A stretch of 64,000 nucleotides of DNA from Adineta vaga (GCA_021613535.1 CP075496.1:682001-746000); one strand, 5' to 3'; numbered from the stretch's first letter, positions 51,361 to 63,385 are shown. Numbers and translations are program-made. Notes: generated from the letters alone by a model not told the origin.

Positions 51361-52857
51361 ATGTTTTTAACCACTATTCTGGTGCTTTTTATAATATTTC
51401 TTACTACTGCATATTGGTATTTAAATTCTCAGTATAAAACTCGCAACAATAAGCTACGCGGTCTCAAACCAGAATGGTTTTTTGGCAACTTACGTAATAC
51501 GGGTATACTGTCTGGTCGTGTGACATTCCATGAAGCTTTCGTGGAACTCAAAGAGAAGTATGGTGATGTCTTTTCGTTTTGGCTCGGATCCTATCATGGA
51601 ATAGTTCTTTCGCGTCTTGATCATGTTCAGCAAGTGTTAGCAGATCGACAGACCTATGATGTAGCGGAGACTACGACTCGCAATTTTGGTGTTCTGTTTC
51701 CAACTGGATTGATCGCTTTACGAGGTAGCGATTGGAAACGTCACGCACGGTTCATGCTACCGATGTTCAAACGTGCCAAAGTTTTACCTTATTTTGATAC
51801 GATTATTACTTGTACAGATCGTTTCATCGATGAACGATTGGCTCCACAAAATGGACAGATCCGTACCGATCTTGTCGAACAAAGTCAACGATTTCTGCTC
51901 AATATTATCGCCTTCATAGCTTTCGATTATGATCTCGAAGCGTCAGCATCACCCGGTGTTTTTGATCTTCGAGATGCTTTTAATGATTTTGTTCATGTTG
52001 CAAATCAGTTCATTCTTATGAATGGAATTCCAATGTGGATCGGTAAACTAATATTGAAGATGAGTCGAAAATACCAACGAGCATTACGTACTATGAAACA
52101 TTATGTGATGAGTATGATTATTAAGGAACAATCACGACAACAACAAGCAATTTCATCGGACAAACCAAAAAATCTTATCGCTTCACTCGTGGCAGCAGGC
52201 AAAACCGAATCATCTACACAAGAGGCATCGTTAAGTTCGAATGAAATATTCGATGAGGTATTGCTCTCGACCCTAGCAGGCTTTGAAACTACATCCACAG
52301 CACTCTCCTGGTTCATTTTCTACATGACAAAGTATCCCGAGATTCAACAAAAGATCAAAGATGAACTCAAAGAACATCATTTGACGCATGACATCGCACC
52401 GACACAAGACATGCTCGATTCTCTGATCTACGTCGATTGTGTAGTCAAAGAAGTTCTTCGTTATGCACCGATTACTGGTGCTATCGGACGTCAGGCTACA
52501 CGTGATAGCATCATAGATGATATTGAAATTAAGAAGGGAGATATTGTCATGCTTGCTGCTCAAAATCTACATCGAGATCCTCGCTATTGGAACGTTGATC
52601 CATCACAGTTCATTCCAGAACGTTTTCTACACGAGGACAAATATCCACCTTCATGCGTTCTTCTGACTTTTGGTGGAGGACATCGTGCATGCGCTGGTCA
52701 AGATTTAGCCTTGCTCGAATTTAAAGCAATCGTCATACGATTGATGCAACGTGTCACATTTTTAGATCCCGGTAAAGATGCAGATAATTCCGGTGGAATG
52801 GTTCAACGTATTACCTGCTTTCCAAAACATTTAGCTGTACGTGTTGCTCTTGATTAA
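51361..52857 (+). CDS. Cytochrome P450 monooxygenase
   Basis: An intronless frame of 498 residues from the ATG at 51361; an upstream in-frame GTG is not used by eukaryotes. It begins with a hydrophobic anchor (MFLTTILVLFIIFLTTAYWY), so it is an ER-membrane P450. The I-helix carries LAGFETTSTALSW (oxygen-activation AGxxT), the K-helix EVLR (ExxR), the PERF-like segment FIPERFLHED, and the heme-binding loop TFGGGHRACAGQDLALLEF with the axial Cys. All core motifs are intact and the length is normal. Sequence style suggests a clan-3-like or lineage-specific xenobiotic-type enzyme. The substrate is unknown. Confidence 0.9.
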   Translation: MFLTTILVLFIIFLTTAYWYLNSQYKTRNNKLRGLKPEWFFGNLRNTGILSGRVTFHEAFVELKEKYGDVFSFWLGSYHGIVLSRLDHVQQVLADRQTYDVAETTTRNFGVLFPTGLIALRGSDWKRHARFMLPMFKRAKVLPYFDTIITCTDRFIDERLAPQNGQIRTDLVEQSQRFLLNIIAFIAFDYDLEASASPGVFDLRDAFNDFVHVANQFILMNGIPMWIGKLILKMSRKYQRALRTMKHYVMSMIIKEQSRQQQAISSDKPKNLIASLVAAGKTESSTQEASLSSNEIFDEVLLSTLAGFETTSTALSWFIFYMTKYPEIQQKIKDELKEHHLTHDIAPTQDMLDSLIYVDCVVKEVLRYAPITGAIGRQATRDSIIDDIEIKKGDIVMLAAQNLHRDPRYWNVDPSQFIPERFLHEDKYPPSCVLLTFGGGHRACAGQDLALLEFKAIVIRLMQRVTFLDPGKDADNSGGMVQRITCFPKHLAVRVALD

Positions 52858-53235
52858 AATCATGAAAAACGTAAAAAAAGGTGTAGATGAAAGTAAATTT
52901 CATCTAATCTATTCTTTCTTAGATTCACTGGTCGATATTCAATTCCCTTTCAGCCACCGAAATGATCAGAAAGACTAAGAAAAAACATTGATTTTTAAAT
53001 ATATAATATTCTTTTTTGATATCTCAATAAAACGATCTAAAGTCATGCGATTTGTTTATCTATTTTTGATTAAGATAGATCTTTTTCTTTCAGATATGTG
53101 ATGAAAGTTCGGATATAATTATAATAGATGTCAAAACAAAACTATGTCAAAGATAAGATACCCTTTCTAGTTCTTTTTCTACGATCTATATATAAATCAA
53201 CGTGTTGAGACATAAACTTCTAAGATTCTAGAAGT
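52858..53235. other. Intergenic spacer
   Basis: Contains a polyA-type AATAAA near 53025 that probably serves the P450 gene, and a TATATATAAA-like box near 53191, about 45 bp before the next ATG. Confidence 0.4.
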
Positions 53236-53844
53236 ATGAAAATGTTCTTACGAGTATCTACATTGTTTATTTTTTTAATTGTCATAATATTTGCAAAGAA
53301 CGATTTATTCAAACCATCAATTCGTCGTTATTTCATCCAAAAAGATTATTTCACTGGATTCAAATTAGGTGAATTTTCGATTTTTGATTCATCAAAAAAA
53401 GATTTACTCTTTCGTATTGAATCATTGTATACGTTTGGAGGGAAAATTCAAATCATCAACAATTCTTCAAAACAAGTTGTTGCTGAATTAAGAAATAAAC
53501 TTAGTTTTACAGTACATAAAGCGAATTTTACAATTCTTGATCCAGTTTCAAAGCAATGGATTAATGGAAAGTTTGAACGACAATTTCATTTCTTCAATAG
53601 AAAATATCTTCTTCAATGGAATCAACAAAATATTCGTATTGAAAATAAATTTTCTTCATATACAACGACATTTAAACATGACAAACGAAATCAAACTTTA
53701 GCTAAAGCAGAAAGATACACATATTCATTAATTAAACCAACAAGATATGATTTAGAAATCTATTCAGATGATATACCCGATATTATTTATATTCTCGGGG
53801 TTTTCGTTATAGATCTCAGTAGAAAAAATACTGGAAAAGGTTAA
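53236..53844 (+). CDS. Secreted tubby/LURP-one-like protein
   Basis: An intronless frame of 202 residues. The start (MKMFLRVSTLFIFLIVIIFAK) is a clear signal peptide or signal anchor. The remainder follows the beta-strand rhythm of LOR/tubby-C-terminal domains: YFTGFKLGEFSIFDSSKKDL, LFRIESLYTFGGKIQIIN, VVAELRNKLSFTVHKANFTI, INGKFERQFHFF, and a final hydrophobic helix (DIIYILGVFVIDL), which in that family sits in the centre of the barrel. Tubby-like folds often bind membrane phosphoinositides or act as scramblase relatives; here the signal sequence would put it in the secretory path. The fold call is by pattern, not by close sequence match. Confidence 0.6.
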   Translation: MKMFLRVSTLFIFLIVIIFAKNDLFKPSIRRYFIQKDYFTGFKLGEFSIFDSSKKDLLFRIESLYTFGGKIQIINNSSKQVVAELRNKLSFTVHKANFTILDPVSKQWINGKFERQFHFFNRKYLLQWNQQNIRIENKFSSYTTTFKHDKRNQTLAKAERYTYSLIKPTRYDLEIYSDDIPDIIYILGVFVIDLSRKNTGKG

Positions 53845-53953
53845 TTCCGAACATTATATTCTTATTTTGTCAATCTTGTGAAATTTTCATTATTACAAAA
53901 TAAAAAAAGAATAAAACAATCAATAGATTATTTTAGTTTTCAATTATAAATCT

Positions 53954-54260
53954 TTACTTATTGACAACGCGATCTTTAATATCAGAACCTGATGAAAGTG
54001 ATCGAAGATATTTACGAATTGTCTCAATGAGAGTATCTAATTCATTCGGTAATAATTGATCCATTGGATCAGTTGATTCTTTTGATTTTTTGAATAATAT
54101 CTGTTGGACCTTTAGAAAATGAATTATTTAAAGTATACTGACTGTTGAGGATGCTGTTAGAAAATCTGAACAAGTTGGAGTAGATGCTACTGTGAATTGT
54201 GCACCGAAAGTAGCATCAAAAGATAATTTAGGATTACCTGATGAAATATATCTTTAATCA
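53954..54260 (-). CDS. Possible short gene or exon pair, unrecognised
   Basis: On the minus strand a frame with SSGNPKLSFDATFGAQFTVA (about 54255-54150) can be joined by a 34-bp GT-AG intron to VQQILFKKSKESTDPMDQLL and onward (about 54110 to 53954), ending DRVVNK. No start codon is evident. It may be the 3' end of a small gene or a fragment. Product unknown. Confidence 0.3.
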
Positions 54261-54369
54261 ATAACTATATAATAACAAAGGTAAATATTTGTCCTTGATT
54301 ACGTTTATTTTTTTCCTACTACCTTATGTATCTTTTCATTAATCTATTTTGTACACGTGAAGTATCAAA

Positions 54370-55979
54370 ATGACAACAAAAAGAACATCAATGACTAAAC
54401 ATATAATGCTTTCATATCAACGAAATAGTTCAAATATAGTTTTAAAAGTTTATGATTATTTAACTAAAAATCAATCAATACCTATTTGGATGGATGTATA
54501 TGGAGGAACAATTGAATATCTAACAACAAGGTAAATATTAAAAAAACAACGTATTAAAAGATTTATTTATTTATTTATTTTATAAAGTTTGGCTGAAGGT
54601 GTTGAAAATTGTTGTTTAATAATTTGTTTTTTAACACCGGAATATCAAGCATCTGTATATTGTAAAAAAGAATTAACATATGCATCGGAATTACAAAAAC
54701 CAATTATTTCGTGTCTTTTGGGATCAAATGATAAAACAACAAAATGGAAACCATCACAATGGTTAGGTTTAACAATTGCTGATCTTTTATATTTAAATTT
54801 TACAAAAGTAAATGATGATAATTTCGATGAAAAATGTCAAGAATTACTTGACAAAATTCAATTAATTCTTGGAAATAATTGTTTATCATCACCACCACCA
54901 TCATCATCATCTCAGCAACAGTCCGACATAATTGTGAAAGAAGAAAGCGATGATGATGAGTTCGAAACAACATCTTCATCAATTCTTCCATCAATCATTC
55001 ATGAAGGTCCACAAATAAATGATGATATTCCAACCGTAACTCCTCAAATCCATTCCAATGAAGGCGATTCTTTTATTCATCTCATAAATCAATCATCTGA
55101 AATTGAATGTAATCAAGATCTATATGCAAGAAATGGTCAATTTTTCAATTCTTTTACATTATCTCGTTTGATTTTTCATAACACAAACACAGAACATGCT
55201 ATATCAATTCTTAAATTATCTGCTGAATATGAACAAATTTCATCAGAAGATGGAAGTAAAGAATGGAAATCTTGTCAAATAAAACAAAATAATAATGATG
55301 AGATAATTAATCTTGATCCAAATAAACTTTTCCTATGTTCATTAACAATTCAAATTCAAATAACTGGTACACCTGGTATTGATAATCAACATCGTCTTCG
55401 AGCACATCCTCTTTTACCACAACCACTTCGAATTCGAATTCAAATTGAAGATACACAAATGAAACATTCCAATCTTCTTATTGAACAAGTATTATTTCAA
55501 TATTTTTTTATTAGAAAATAACTTGATGAAAATTTTAGATCAATCAACCATTAAATTTACCAACATTAGAGAAATTAATTGATAAACTGCATTTATCTTC
55601 ATCAACTATTCTTGGTTTTGTTTCTACTGATGATTGTTCAATTGAAATTCGATATTTTGTTTTAATTTATTCAATAAATGATGATGAAAAGAATTCTTTT
55701 ATTAAATTTACATTTGGTTGTGATCTTTCGTGTTTTCGTTCACCAACATGGGATAAACAATTCATTAAAACTTTACAAAAACGGGCAAAAAAAGAGCACC
55801 GATTTGAATTAATAGTTCATGAGGATATTTTCGATTCATTTATTCATTGTTTAGCATTATTTAATGAAAATTTCAAACTTCATGCTATTCGAATTACAAT
55901 TAAAACAAAAACATCTCAAACTATACAAATTATTCCATTACCAATTCAACAAATTTTTGCTGAATATGATATTTTTTAA
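54370..55979 (+). CDS. TIR-domain protein with novel C-terminal region
   Basis: Three exons splice in frame (54370-54530, 54588-55488, 55539-55979), giving 500 residues. Residues about 8-150 form a TIR domain: HIMLSYQRNSS (box 1), IPIWMDVYGG (box 2), CCLIICFLTPEYQASVYCKKEL (with the Glu that is catalytic in NAD-cleaving TIR enzymes such as SARM1) and DLLYLNFTK. A Ser/Pro/Gln and acidic linker (about 155-200) follows. The remaining 300 residues are beta-rich, contain no known motif that I recognise, and end AEYDIF. No membrane segment is seen, so it is probably a cytosolic adaptor or NADase-type effector. A second, broken copy of its 3' end lies at 63692-63885. Confidence 0.75.
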
Positions 55980-56111
55980 ATAAAAAATAAATCCTTTCAC
56001 TTCCAACATAGGAATATTCTAGGATTCATCAAGAATAGAACCTGAATTTCATCGTGAATGTTCTTTAGTCTTCTTTATCAAGTATATTTACATACTCCTT
56101 GTTGTTGCATA

Positions 56112-56118
56112 TATAAAG
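56112..56118 (+). promoter_or_regulatory. TATA box of duplicated VIT gene start
   Basis: TATAAAG lies about 41 bp before the dead ATG at 56159. The same TATATAAAGAG followed by GATAGAAACA is present before the intact VWA5A-like gene (minus strand, 59571-59579). Conservation between the copies marks it as the likely core promoter. Confidence 0.5.
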
Positions 56119-56158
56119 AGGAAAAAATAAGATAGAAACACGTTAATATAATCTGACG

Positions 56159-56330
56159 ATGCTTTGAATAAATAATATTTTACAGGATGCAACAAATGTT
56201 TTTGTGGAAGACAAATATGTTTCTTTAAAAGAAGTTCATATCGAAGGAAAAATTCATTCATTTCCGAGTGATATAACAATCAAACAAATCTTTCGTAATG
56301 TTGAAAAGAATTGAATTGAAGAATTCATTT
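56159..56330 (+). pseudogene. VIT-domain N-terminal pseudo-fragment
   Basis: It matches the first 54 or so codons of the VWA5A-like gene (57038-59527) but in the opposite orientation: KYVSLKEVHIEGKIHSF and DITIKQIFRN against KYVPLKEVRVEGKIHSF and DVTIKQIFRN. It carries a TGA at codon 3 and another TGA after VEKN, and homology then ends. It is a dead inverted duplicate of the gene's promoter and first coding segment. Confidence 0.85.
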
Positions 56331-57037
56331 CAAATTTGTAAAGTATATGAGTTCTCCATTAATTTCTGTCCCTAACTATCAATTAATTATATTGTCATTT
56401 TTTGAACAGACGTGTCTTGCAACTCGACTACATTTGATAGTCAGTTGAATATCACTTAACTATTTGTTTTTATGTTCTTTATATAACATAGCAAGTTTTA
56501 TATATGAAATACGAAATCTTTATATTATAGATTATCAAAAATGAGTTATTCCAAAGTATTTCTTTATGCACGGAAAAATACTCGAGCAATCAAATACAAG
56601 AGAGAACAGTAAGGGAAAAGACCTAGTGGAAAATTCCACAAGGAAAAAAAACACGACTATGTACTTGAAATTTGATGTGTACATGCGTAAGAATGAAAGA
56701 GAAGGAAAAGAAAAATGTTGTTCTTACTACGATAAGTCATGATACGAACAATAGATGATATTCATGGTTTAACACAATTAATGACAAAACAATAAATAGA
56801 AACGAAAACAAAAGAAATTCTCCAGTCAATAGTCATATTTATGAAAGAATAAGGTATTTTATCTTTCTCATTTTATTCCGTGTTTTCTTCTATAATATAT
56901 TACTTTAAGTAGTTCCTTCATATTATTTAACTTTAATTCTTACAAATAAAAACATTTTTTGATGATTCTCTTTGTCTTTATTTTAATAAAACTTTTAAAA
57001 TATAAATCTGATTTATTGAAAGCAACAAATAAAATCT
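56331..57037. other. No gene seen
   Basis: AT-rich spacer. Its right end should contain the 3' UTR of the VWA5A-like gene. Confidence 0.45.
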
Positions 57038-59527
57038 TTAAAGTTGTTGACGAATTTGATCGTAAAAAGATTGATATTGATTTTGATCTTTGTTAAGTAA
57101 ATCTAAAATTCGTTTTTTTGATTTTTGTATAATTCCATGACACATTGATGAATATGATGAAAAACGTGTTTCTAATAGAATAAGAATTATCATCGAAATA
57201 ATTAATTCTTTTTTGATTGAATATTGAAATTCTTTTAAAGATTTTCCAGTTAATTTTTCAATAATTTTCGGGTCAAATGACCATAGACCATCGAAATTTT
57301 GTTTATCGATTAAATAACGAACGATATCTTCATCATCGCTTGGAAATTTTTCTTTTTCTATACTTCTACGCATTCGTAGTCGTGAAAGAATGGAAGAAGC
57401 AAGAGAAGAAGATGGTGGACTAGTACGATCGAAGGTGAAGTCCGACATTTGCGATTGGCAGAAATTGTCATCATTTATAGAACTTCCTATTTTCGAGCAT
57501 TTAATCACAAAACCATTTTGAGACGAACGTTTGGGTGCACACGACATCATACAACTGTTAAGCATTCCACTTGCACTAGATAAACTTGCAAAACGTGGCG
57601 TTTGTAAGTGTTGATCATCAGCTGAAATTTGAATTGGAACTTCACGTAAAACCATTTGATCATTATTTCCATTTAAACGTTTTTCAATTCCAATAAAAGA
57701 TGTATGAGGACTTAAAATATGATATTTTAATGATAAATCAATAATACGTTTCTTTTGTTCTTCTTTTTGTTCGTCAATAGATTGTTTATTTTCTTCTTGA
57801 AATCTTGGTTGCGTTGATCCTTTACGAATTGGTGCTAATTTTGAATGTTGTAATTCAAGTATTAAAGCTTTTCCAGCTAAACGACTAATTGTTTGATTCG
57901 TAATTATATTTGGTATTTGTGTAATTTTTGCTTCACTTAATTTATTTTCATTATTAAATAATTCAATTTCAATATTATGATCAAATTCATATGATGAGTT
58001 ATCAAGAAATCCATAGATAATCAAACGATCATTTGCATAAACGGGTGGGAGAACTTTTGGTGCTGTTGTTATTTGTGAAGATAAATTCGATTTAATTTGA
58101 ATATTTGTTATTGATGGTTGAAGTGCTTTTTCTAATTGTTGTCCAACAAATGTATCAACTTTTGTTGATGGTGGAATAAAACAAAAACGACCATTTGTTG
58201 AACGTGCTAAACCTTTGACTAATGAACGACTTGGCGAAGCTCCTAAGCCAAATGAAAAGATTCGAGATGATTTTGACATTGAACGACATAAATCAAGAAC
58301 TTGATCAACATTAGAGATTTCACCATCAGTTAAAAGAAAGATTTGTCGAGAACGACCTTCTTGTGGTGGATGTTCTTCAAGCCATTTTAATGGATTTAAC
58401 TAAAATAAGAATAAAAGAATTAAATTAAAGTTTTAAATAAAATACGTTTCACTTACTAATTCTGTTCCACCTAAATCTGCTCGCATGTTTTTAATTAAAT
58501 GTTCTGCTTTTTTTGAGTTTTCTTCATTATAAACAACAGTTGCTGAATCAAATAATGATTGATAATCTGATCCAAATCGAATAATATTAAATTGAGAATT
58601 TAATGGGAGACTTTTAAGAAAAAGTAACATTGATTGTTGAGCATAACCAATTTTATTTTCATCTTGCATTGATCCACTACAATCAACAATAAAGAGAAAT
58701 TCATTTGTTGTTTCAACATTCTTCATTGCACGTCGACAATCTTCTTCATTTGGTGTAAATGAAATCATAAAAACATTTGATTCAATTGCTAAAATTGTAT
58801 TTGATCGTTGTTCATTTAAATGAATATCAACAAGAATATCACGATCTAAATGTGTATTAGTTTGACTAAATTTTATTAAATAATAATCTGTTTGATTTAA
58901 ATCAATTTGAATTGGATGAGATGATGAACTAACACTTGAAACATTTGTTTTATCAATTTGACATTGAAATTCAATTGTATATGGTGTTGTTTGAATATAT
59001 TGAGAATTTGTTCCTGCTGGTGATGATATTCCACCTTGGGATGGATTATAACGAGGTGCAATGGTTGTTGGAACAACAAAATGAATTTTTTTTCCATTTT
59101 CGATCAGATCTAATTCAGTAACATATGATATTGTTATATGACATTCTTTTCCAGGTAAAAGTGCACCAATATTAATGATGAAATTATCTTGTGATTGTTC
59201 ATTTTGTTCGAGTAAATATGCACCATGACCTTGTTGAAGAGCATCGTTGTATTGTTTTTGTGCTTCTTTTTTTTCTTTTAATTCAGCTTCAATTTGTCGA
59301 TCATCAATTTGTGCAACAAATTTATAAATTGCTGCTTGTTCTTCAATTGGAAAACAATAAACAGCTTCAATTGGATTGGTTTCTTCATTACGAAAGATTT
59401 GTTTGATTGTTACATCAGCTGCAAAAGAATGAATCTTTCCTTCAACACGAACTTCTTTCAAAGGAACATATTTTTCTTTAACGGAAACATTATTTCCACC
59501 TTGTAAAATACTTTTTATTCGAAGCAT
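57038..59527 (-). CDS. VWA5A: VIT and von Willebrand A domain protein, VWA5A-like
   Basis: Two exons (59527-58457 and 58399-57038) join in frame to give 810 residues. Residues about 1-135 form a VIT domain (KYVPLKEVRVEGKIHSF; EAVYCFPIEEQAAIYKF; GALLPGKECHITISYVTEL). A vWA domain follows at about 275-440, with a perfect MIDAS motif (FLFIVDCSGSMQDENKIG) and IFLLTDGEISN. The C-terminus ends with a helical region typical of VWA5A (LIDKQNFDGLWSF; KELIISMIILILLETRF). The protein is predicted to be soluble. Human VWA5A (BCSC-1) is a candidate tumour suppressor of unclear biochemistry. The gene has a TATA box about 45 bp upstream. A broken inverted copy of its 5' end lies at 56159. Confidence 0.87.
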
Positions 59528-59570
59528 CGTTTGACTTTGTCAATCTGTTTCTATCTTTGTTTTTTTCTCT

Positions 59571-59579
59571 CTTTATATA
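59571..59579 (-). promoter_or_regulatory. TATA box of the VWA5A-like gene
   Basis: TATATAAAG on the minus strand, about 44 bp before the ATG at 59527, conserved in the pseudo-fragment at 56112. Confidence 0.5.
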
Positions 59580-61101
59580 TACGATGAGCTTGACTATGTA
59601 AAACTCATCGATGAATCATAATAATGACGTCATTTAATAAAAATATATTCAATGAATAAGATGAAAGAATGTTCTACGTGAAATCCAGGGTGAACAAATA
59701 AGACAAAAGAAGGGTTTTTGGTTTTCAAAATTATGAATAACATACATTATCTCTATAAAATAAGATAAGTATTTATTACAAATATTTCAATATGGCAAGA
59801 AAATACACTTTCATTGACTTGTGCAATATATTCTATTGATGATGAGTCATAGCAATGTTTCTATGTCGGAAGTGAAAGGTTCTAGTCTTTGTTTAGAAAA
59901 TGTCATATTCAGCAAATTTTTGAATAGTTGTTGATGTTTTTATTTTAATAGTAATTTTAATTGTATGAGATTTAAAAGACTGATTAAATAATGCTTAACA
60001 ATACAAGCATTCCAGTGTCTTTTTCAGCACTTCATCTGTGCGACGTGCTCACCGAATACTGATCTTGCCCTCTCCTTGTTATATCAAGTATGATCACTTC
60101 TGCATAAGCTGTGTTCATTAAAAGAAAAGGCACGATTGTGAATGTGCAGATGATACAACACTTCATCATATCGAAAGAATAAGCAGTCATACTCATAAAT
60201 CGTCACAGACGGCACCTGCTTTGCACTTTCTCTCTTGCTACCAAATAAAAAAATCAAATGATTCGGTCTTCTATTTCATTATAATTCGACGTGATGGAGA
60301 CGGATATTATCTTTCTTGCATTGAAACATGTTGTCTTCCGACAATTTTATACATTCTTCTCTATATGTTTTTTTTGTAAAATGAAAACGTTTCATTTCTT
60401 TGAGCACACAAACAAACAACACAGCTTATTTACATATTTTTCCCGTGCATGTGCATAGTAGAGGTTAGTTCGCGTTGTAACTTAAAATATCTGACAAAAA
60501 TATGATTATATATGTAGACAAATGATTGTTTTTCGTAACCGTTAGTTGACTTCATCAACATTGCTCTCATAGATCTCAGGCAAACTGAAAAATTCAACAC
60601 GGAATTAATCAATACGACTCACATTGCCATATGAAAAGACTAATCATCTTTCTCAATTTAGTAATAAATTCTCAGTCTGTTTCTCCCCATACGCAGACAA
60701 AAACATTCTAATTAACATTCACGAATATGTGCCCAGACAAGATACCTGAAAAAAATCTATATATGAATGGTGTTCAGTTAGAAGATGACGAACAAACAAA
60801 CGTAAATCGCTCAAAATACTATCAAAACGAATTCATTATTATATCATTCAGGATATACCATCAACGTCAACTAAAAAACACTTTATTTCGCTTCAAATTA
60901 TAGTTCAATATATCGAATTTTCATCTACGGACGTGAAGAATCCAAAACTTGATTCTTTTGTTACGCCAATTCTGGCAAAGAAAGTAATTGACTTTGTACA
61001 TCTCCTCAACAATGAAAAATCATTGTCCCATGAGGTAAACCACTGAAAAGTAGTTTCATTTTTTTGATACCCTTTATTTTGTAGAAATAAAATACAATCT
61101 T
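59580..61101. other. No gene seen
   Basis: No recognisable gene on either strand. A minus-strand frame of 68 codons ending at 60905 has no family resemblance. Confidence 0.45.
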
Positions 61102-61286
61102 CCCAGGTCAATGAAAACGGAATCGTTTACAATGCGTTTCTGGAATGTAAACCGTGACAAAACGGTGACTTTACGGCCGAAAATGAATCGTTTTTGCTCC
61201 GTAATCACGGGCACAGTGTTACGATCAGTATAGTATCCGTTTTTATATCGTAAAGGCCGTATACGGACCGCACCGTTTGACCTGGG
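61102..61286. mobile_element. Small CCCAGGTC-TIR element, copy e
   Basis: It starts CCCAGGTCAA and ends TTTGACCTGGG, with TT on both sides (61100-61101, 61287-61288). The interior is rich in ACGG/CCGTTT/TACGGCC words like copy a. It is 185 bp and non-coding. Confidence 0.8.
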
Positions 61287-62221
61287 TTGGGTGAAATATC
61301 ACCGATCGTAAACGACTGTGATGTCTAGACCAACCGTATACGGCCATCGTATTACACGAATTACGAACCTATTCCGATACATTGACACAGTTCGTTTTTT
61401 AAATTGCAATCCACAGGTTTGTGACTAAAATCTAAAAGTTAACACTTGATTTGTGTTCGCCTACTTGAATTGCAGCTTCAATGAACCACTATGAATGATT
61501 TATTTCGCTGAAAAGACGTTCCTTCCAATGCGAAAAAGCTAATCCTAAAAGATTGAAAAGCTAACAGCAGATTCGTGTTCCTCGGGTCCAATTAACCTCT
61601 GGTGAACCTTTATTAAAAATGAATTCGAGAAAAGTGCCCTTTTATATGAAAAGAGCGATTTTTAACGAAAAACGGCGTCGTGTACGACAGTAAACTTTTG
61701 TACACGGAACTCGTATTCATGCATCTGTGAGGAGCAACTAAACAATATGTCGACATTGTACAGCACGCTGGTACTTCATCGTGACATTTATTACAATTAG
61801 AAAATATTTTTTGAATATTTATCAGAAATTGCTTATTATAATCAAGAATGTTATGTGAATCTGTCGACGTTCCCACGCCTATTGGAGCCTATTAAACAAC
61901 TTTTACAAGCTTTCATTGAATTTTAAAAATAAAATGTATTTTTTTCTCTTTTTCTTTGATTTTCTTCTTTTAAACACTGAAACACCTTTTAAAATCCATA
62001 TTTTACCGTCAAAATGATATCTCAAATATTATAAATAAATTGAATGTGAAAAATCCTCGACATATGGATTATTAATTAACTCATCTCTACATACAAATAA
62101 ATATTTATTTCATGTGAATAATAAATATGTAAACATCGGAATGAAATCCGAAAGTTATGTAATACTTCAAAAACTTTCATGACGATAGGTATTGCTAGTA
62201 ACGCGGCGAAATAGCCGCACA
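61287..62221. other. No gene seen
   Basis: Spacer. ACGG/CCGTATACGG words continue to about 61360, possibly a diverged neighbour of element e. Nothing else recognised. Confidence 0.4.
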
Positions 62222-63385
62222 CCCTCTACTGAAAGGATATAGTCAGATCGCTTATGTCACTTGGACTAAGGGCAGAATTGTATCCATTCGTAAGTCCAAT
62301 CACTTGTTAATTTGTCCAACAGTCTTCTATTCATGTTCATCTTGCTTACTTTGACCTTCTCAAACTAACGTGTAGTCGTTCGTCGGCCTCCCTTTGGTCA
62401 GCGACTCACGGCTAGCTGTTGATATACAATCAATTTTTCTATTTTAACACCTCAAAATAACTCGTTCTTAGTGGATCGGTTCCTAATCGAGCATATTGCA
62501 ACTTTATGTAACAGTATGATGTGTATTACATATTTTATTTTTCCTATTATTTTCAGGCATGGATAATCTGTTGAGTCCGTTCTTAAAGAGACTTCAAGTA
62601 CGTTCCTTCGAAAACCCATTCAAGGTACCGGAGACTCTCAAATATAGTCGTTGAAGTAACTCTAGAAATAAACGTCTAGCCGTTTCTACCGAAATATCCA
62701 TTGTACTCTCCATTTTTCATTTTCTTTACAAGCGAATGAATGAGTTGACTTTTATTCTAAACCCTCCTCAAGAGTATAAGCCCACTGGGCTTCTAATGTG
62801 TCCAGAAAATTATAAGTCTAAAGGTGGGCTTATATTTGGGCACTATTTTTTTCGCATTGCTGATTAGGTGGCTTCTATTATATCTGGAAAATTATAACAT
62901 TGATAGTGGGCTTTTATTCTGGAGGGGGATTTATGTCCAAAACCAATGACATTATATTGTATATAAGCCCCACGCACAATTAGAATGAATCAGAAAATGT
63001 TAGCTCTAGAGTACTATTTCTAACCGCTCATAATCATTTCTCAAATTCTAACAGCATAGTTGATTGCCTCGTATGCTAAGTACCAGAAAAGACGTGAGAA
63101 AATAGTCCACAAAAAACTAACGTCTGATTCAGTTTCTCCGACCGCGATTATCTTTGATCAAACTTTATTGCAAAATAATAATTATTGAATAATTAGTTAA
63201 TTAACAAATTAAATAATTAATAATTCAGCAAAACTAACATTAGATTCGCTTTTCTCGACTTCGATTACCCTTCGGTGAAGTTTCGTTCAGGACTACTCTC
63301 ATTAAATAAAATATCTAACAATGTTATGATGAACGAACGAACGAACTTTAACTCATTCTGCGTATACCCTCCTTTCAGTAGAGGG
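62222..63385. mobile_element. Possible 1.16 kb non-autonomous element with 16-bp terminal inverted repeats
   Basis: CCCTCTACTGAAAGGA at 62222-62237 recurs inverted at 63370-63385. No transposase frame is present between them. The interior contains a diverged direct repeat (GGGCTTCTAATGTGTCCAGAAAATTATAA at 62784 and GGCTTCTATTATATCTGGAAAATTATAA at 62871). Target duplication was not clear, so the element call is tentative. Confidence 0.4.

Noticed and set aside
59191-59506. Plus-strand frames opposite the VIT exon
   Set aside because: Antisense shadows of the VWA5A-like gene.
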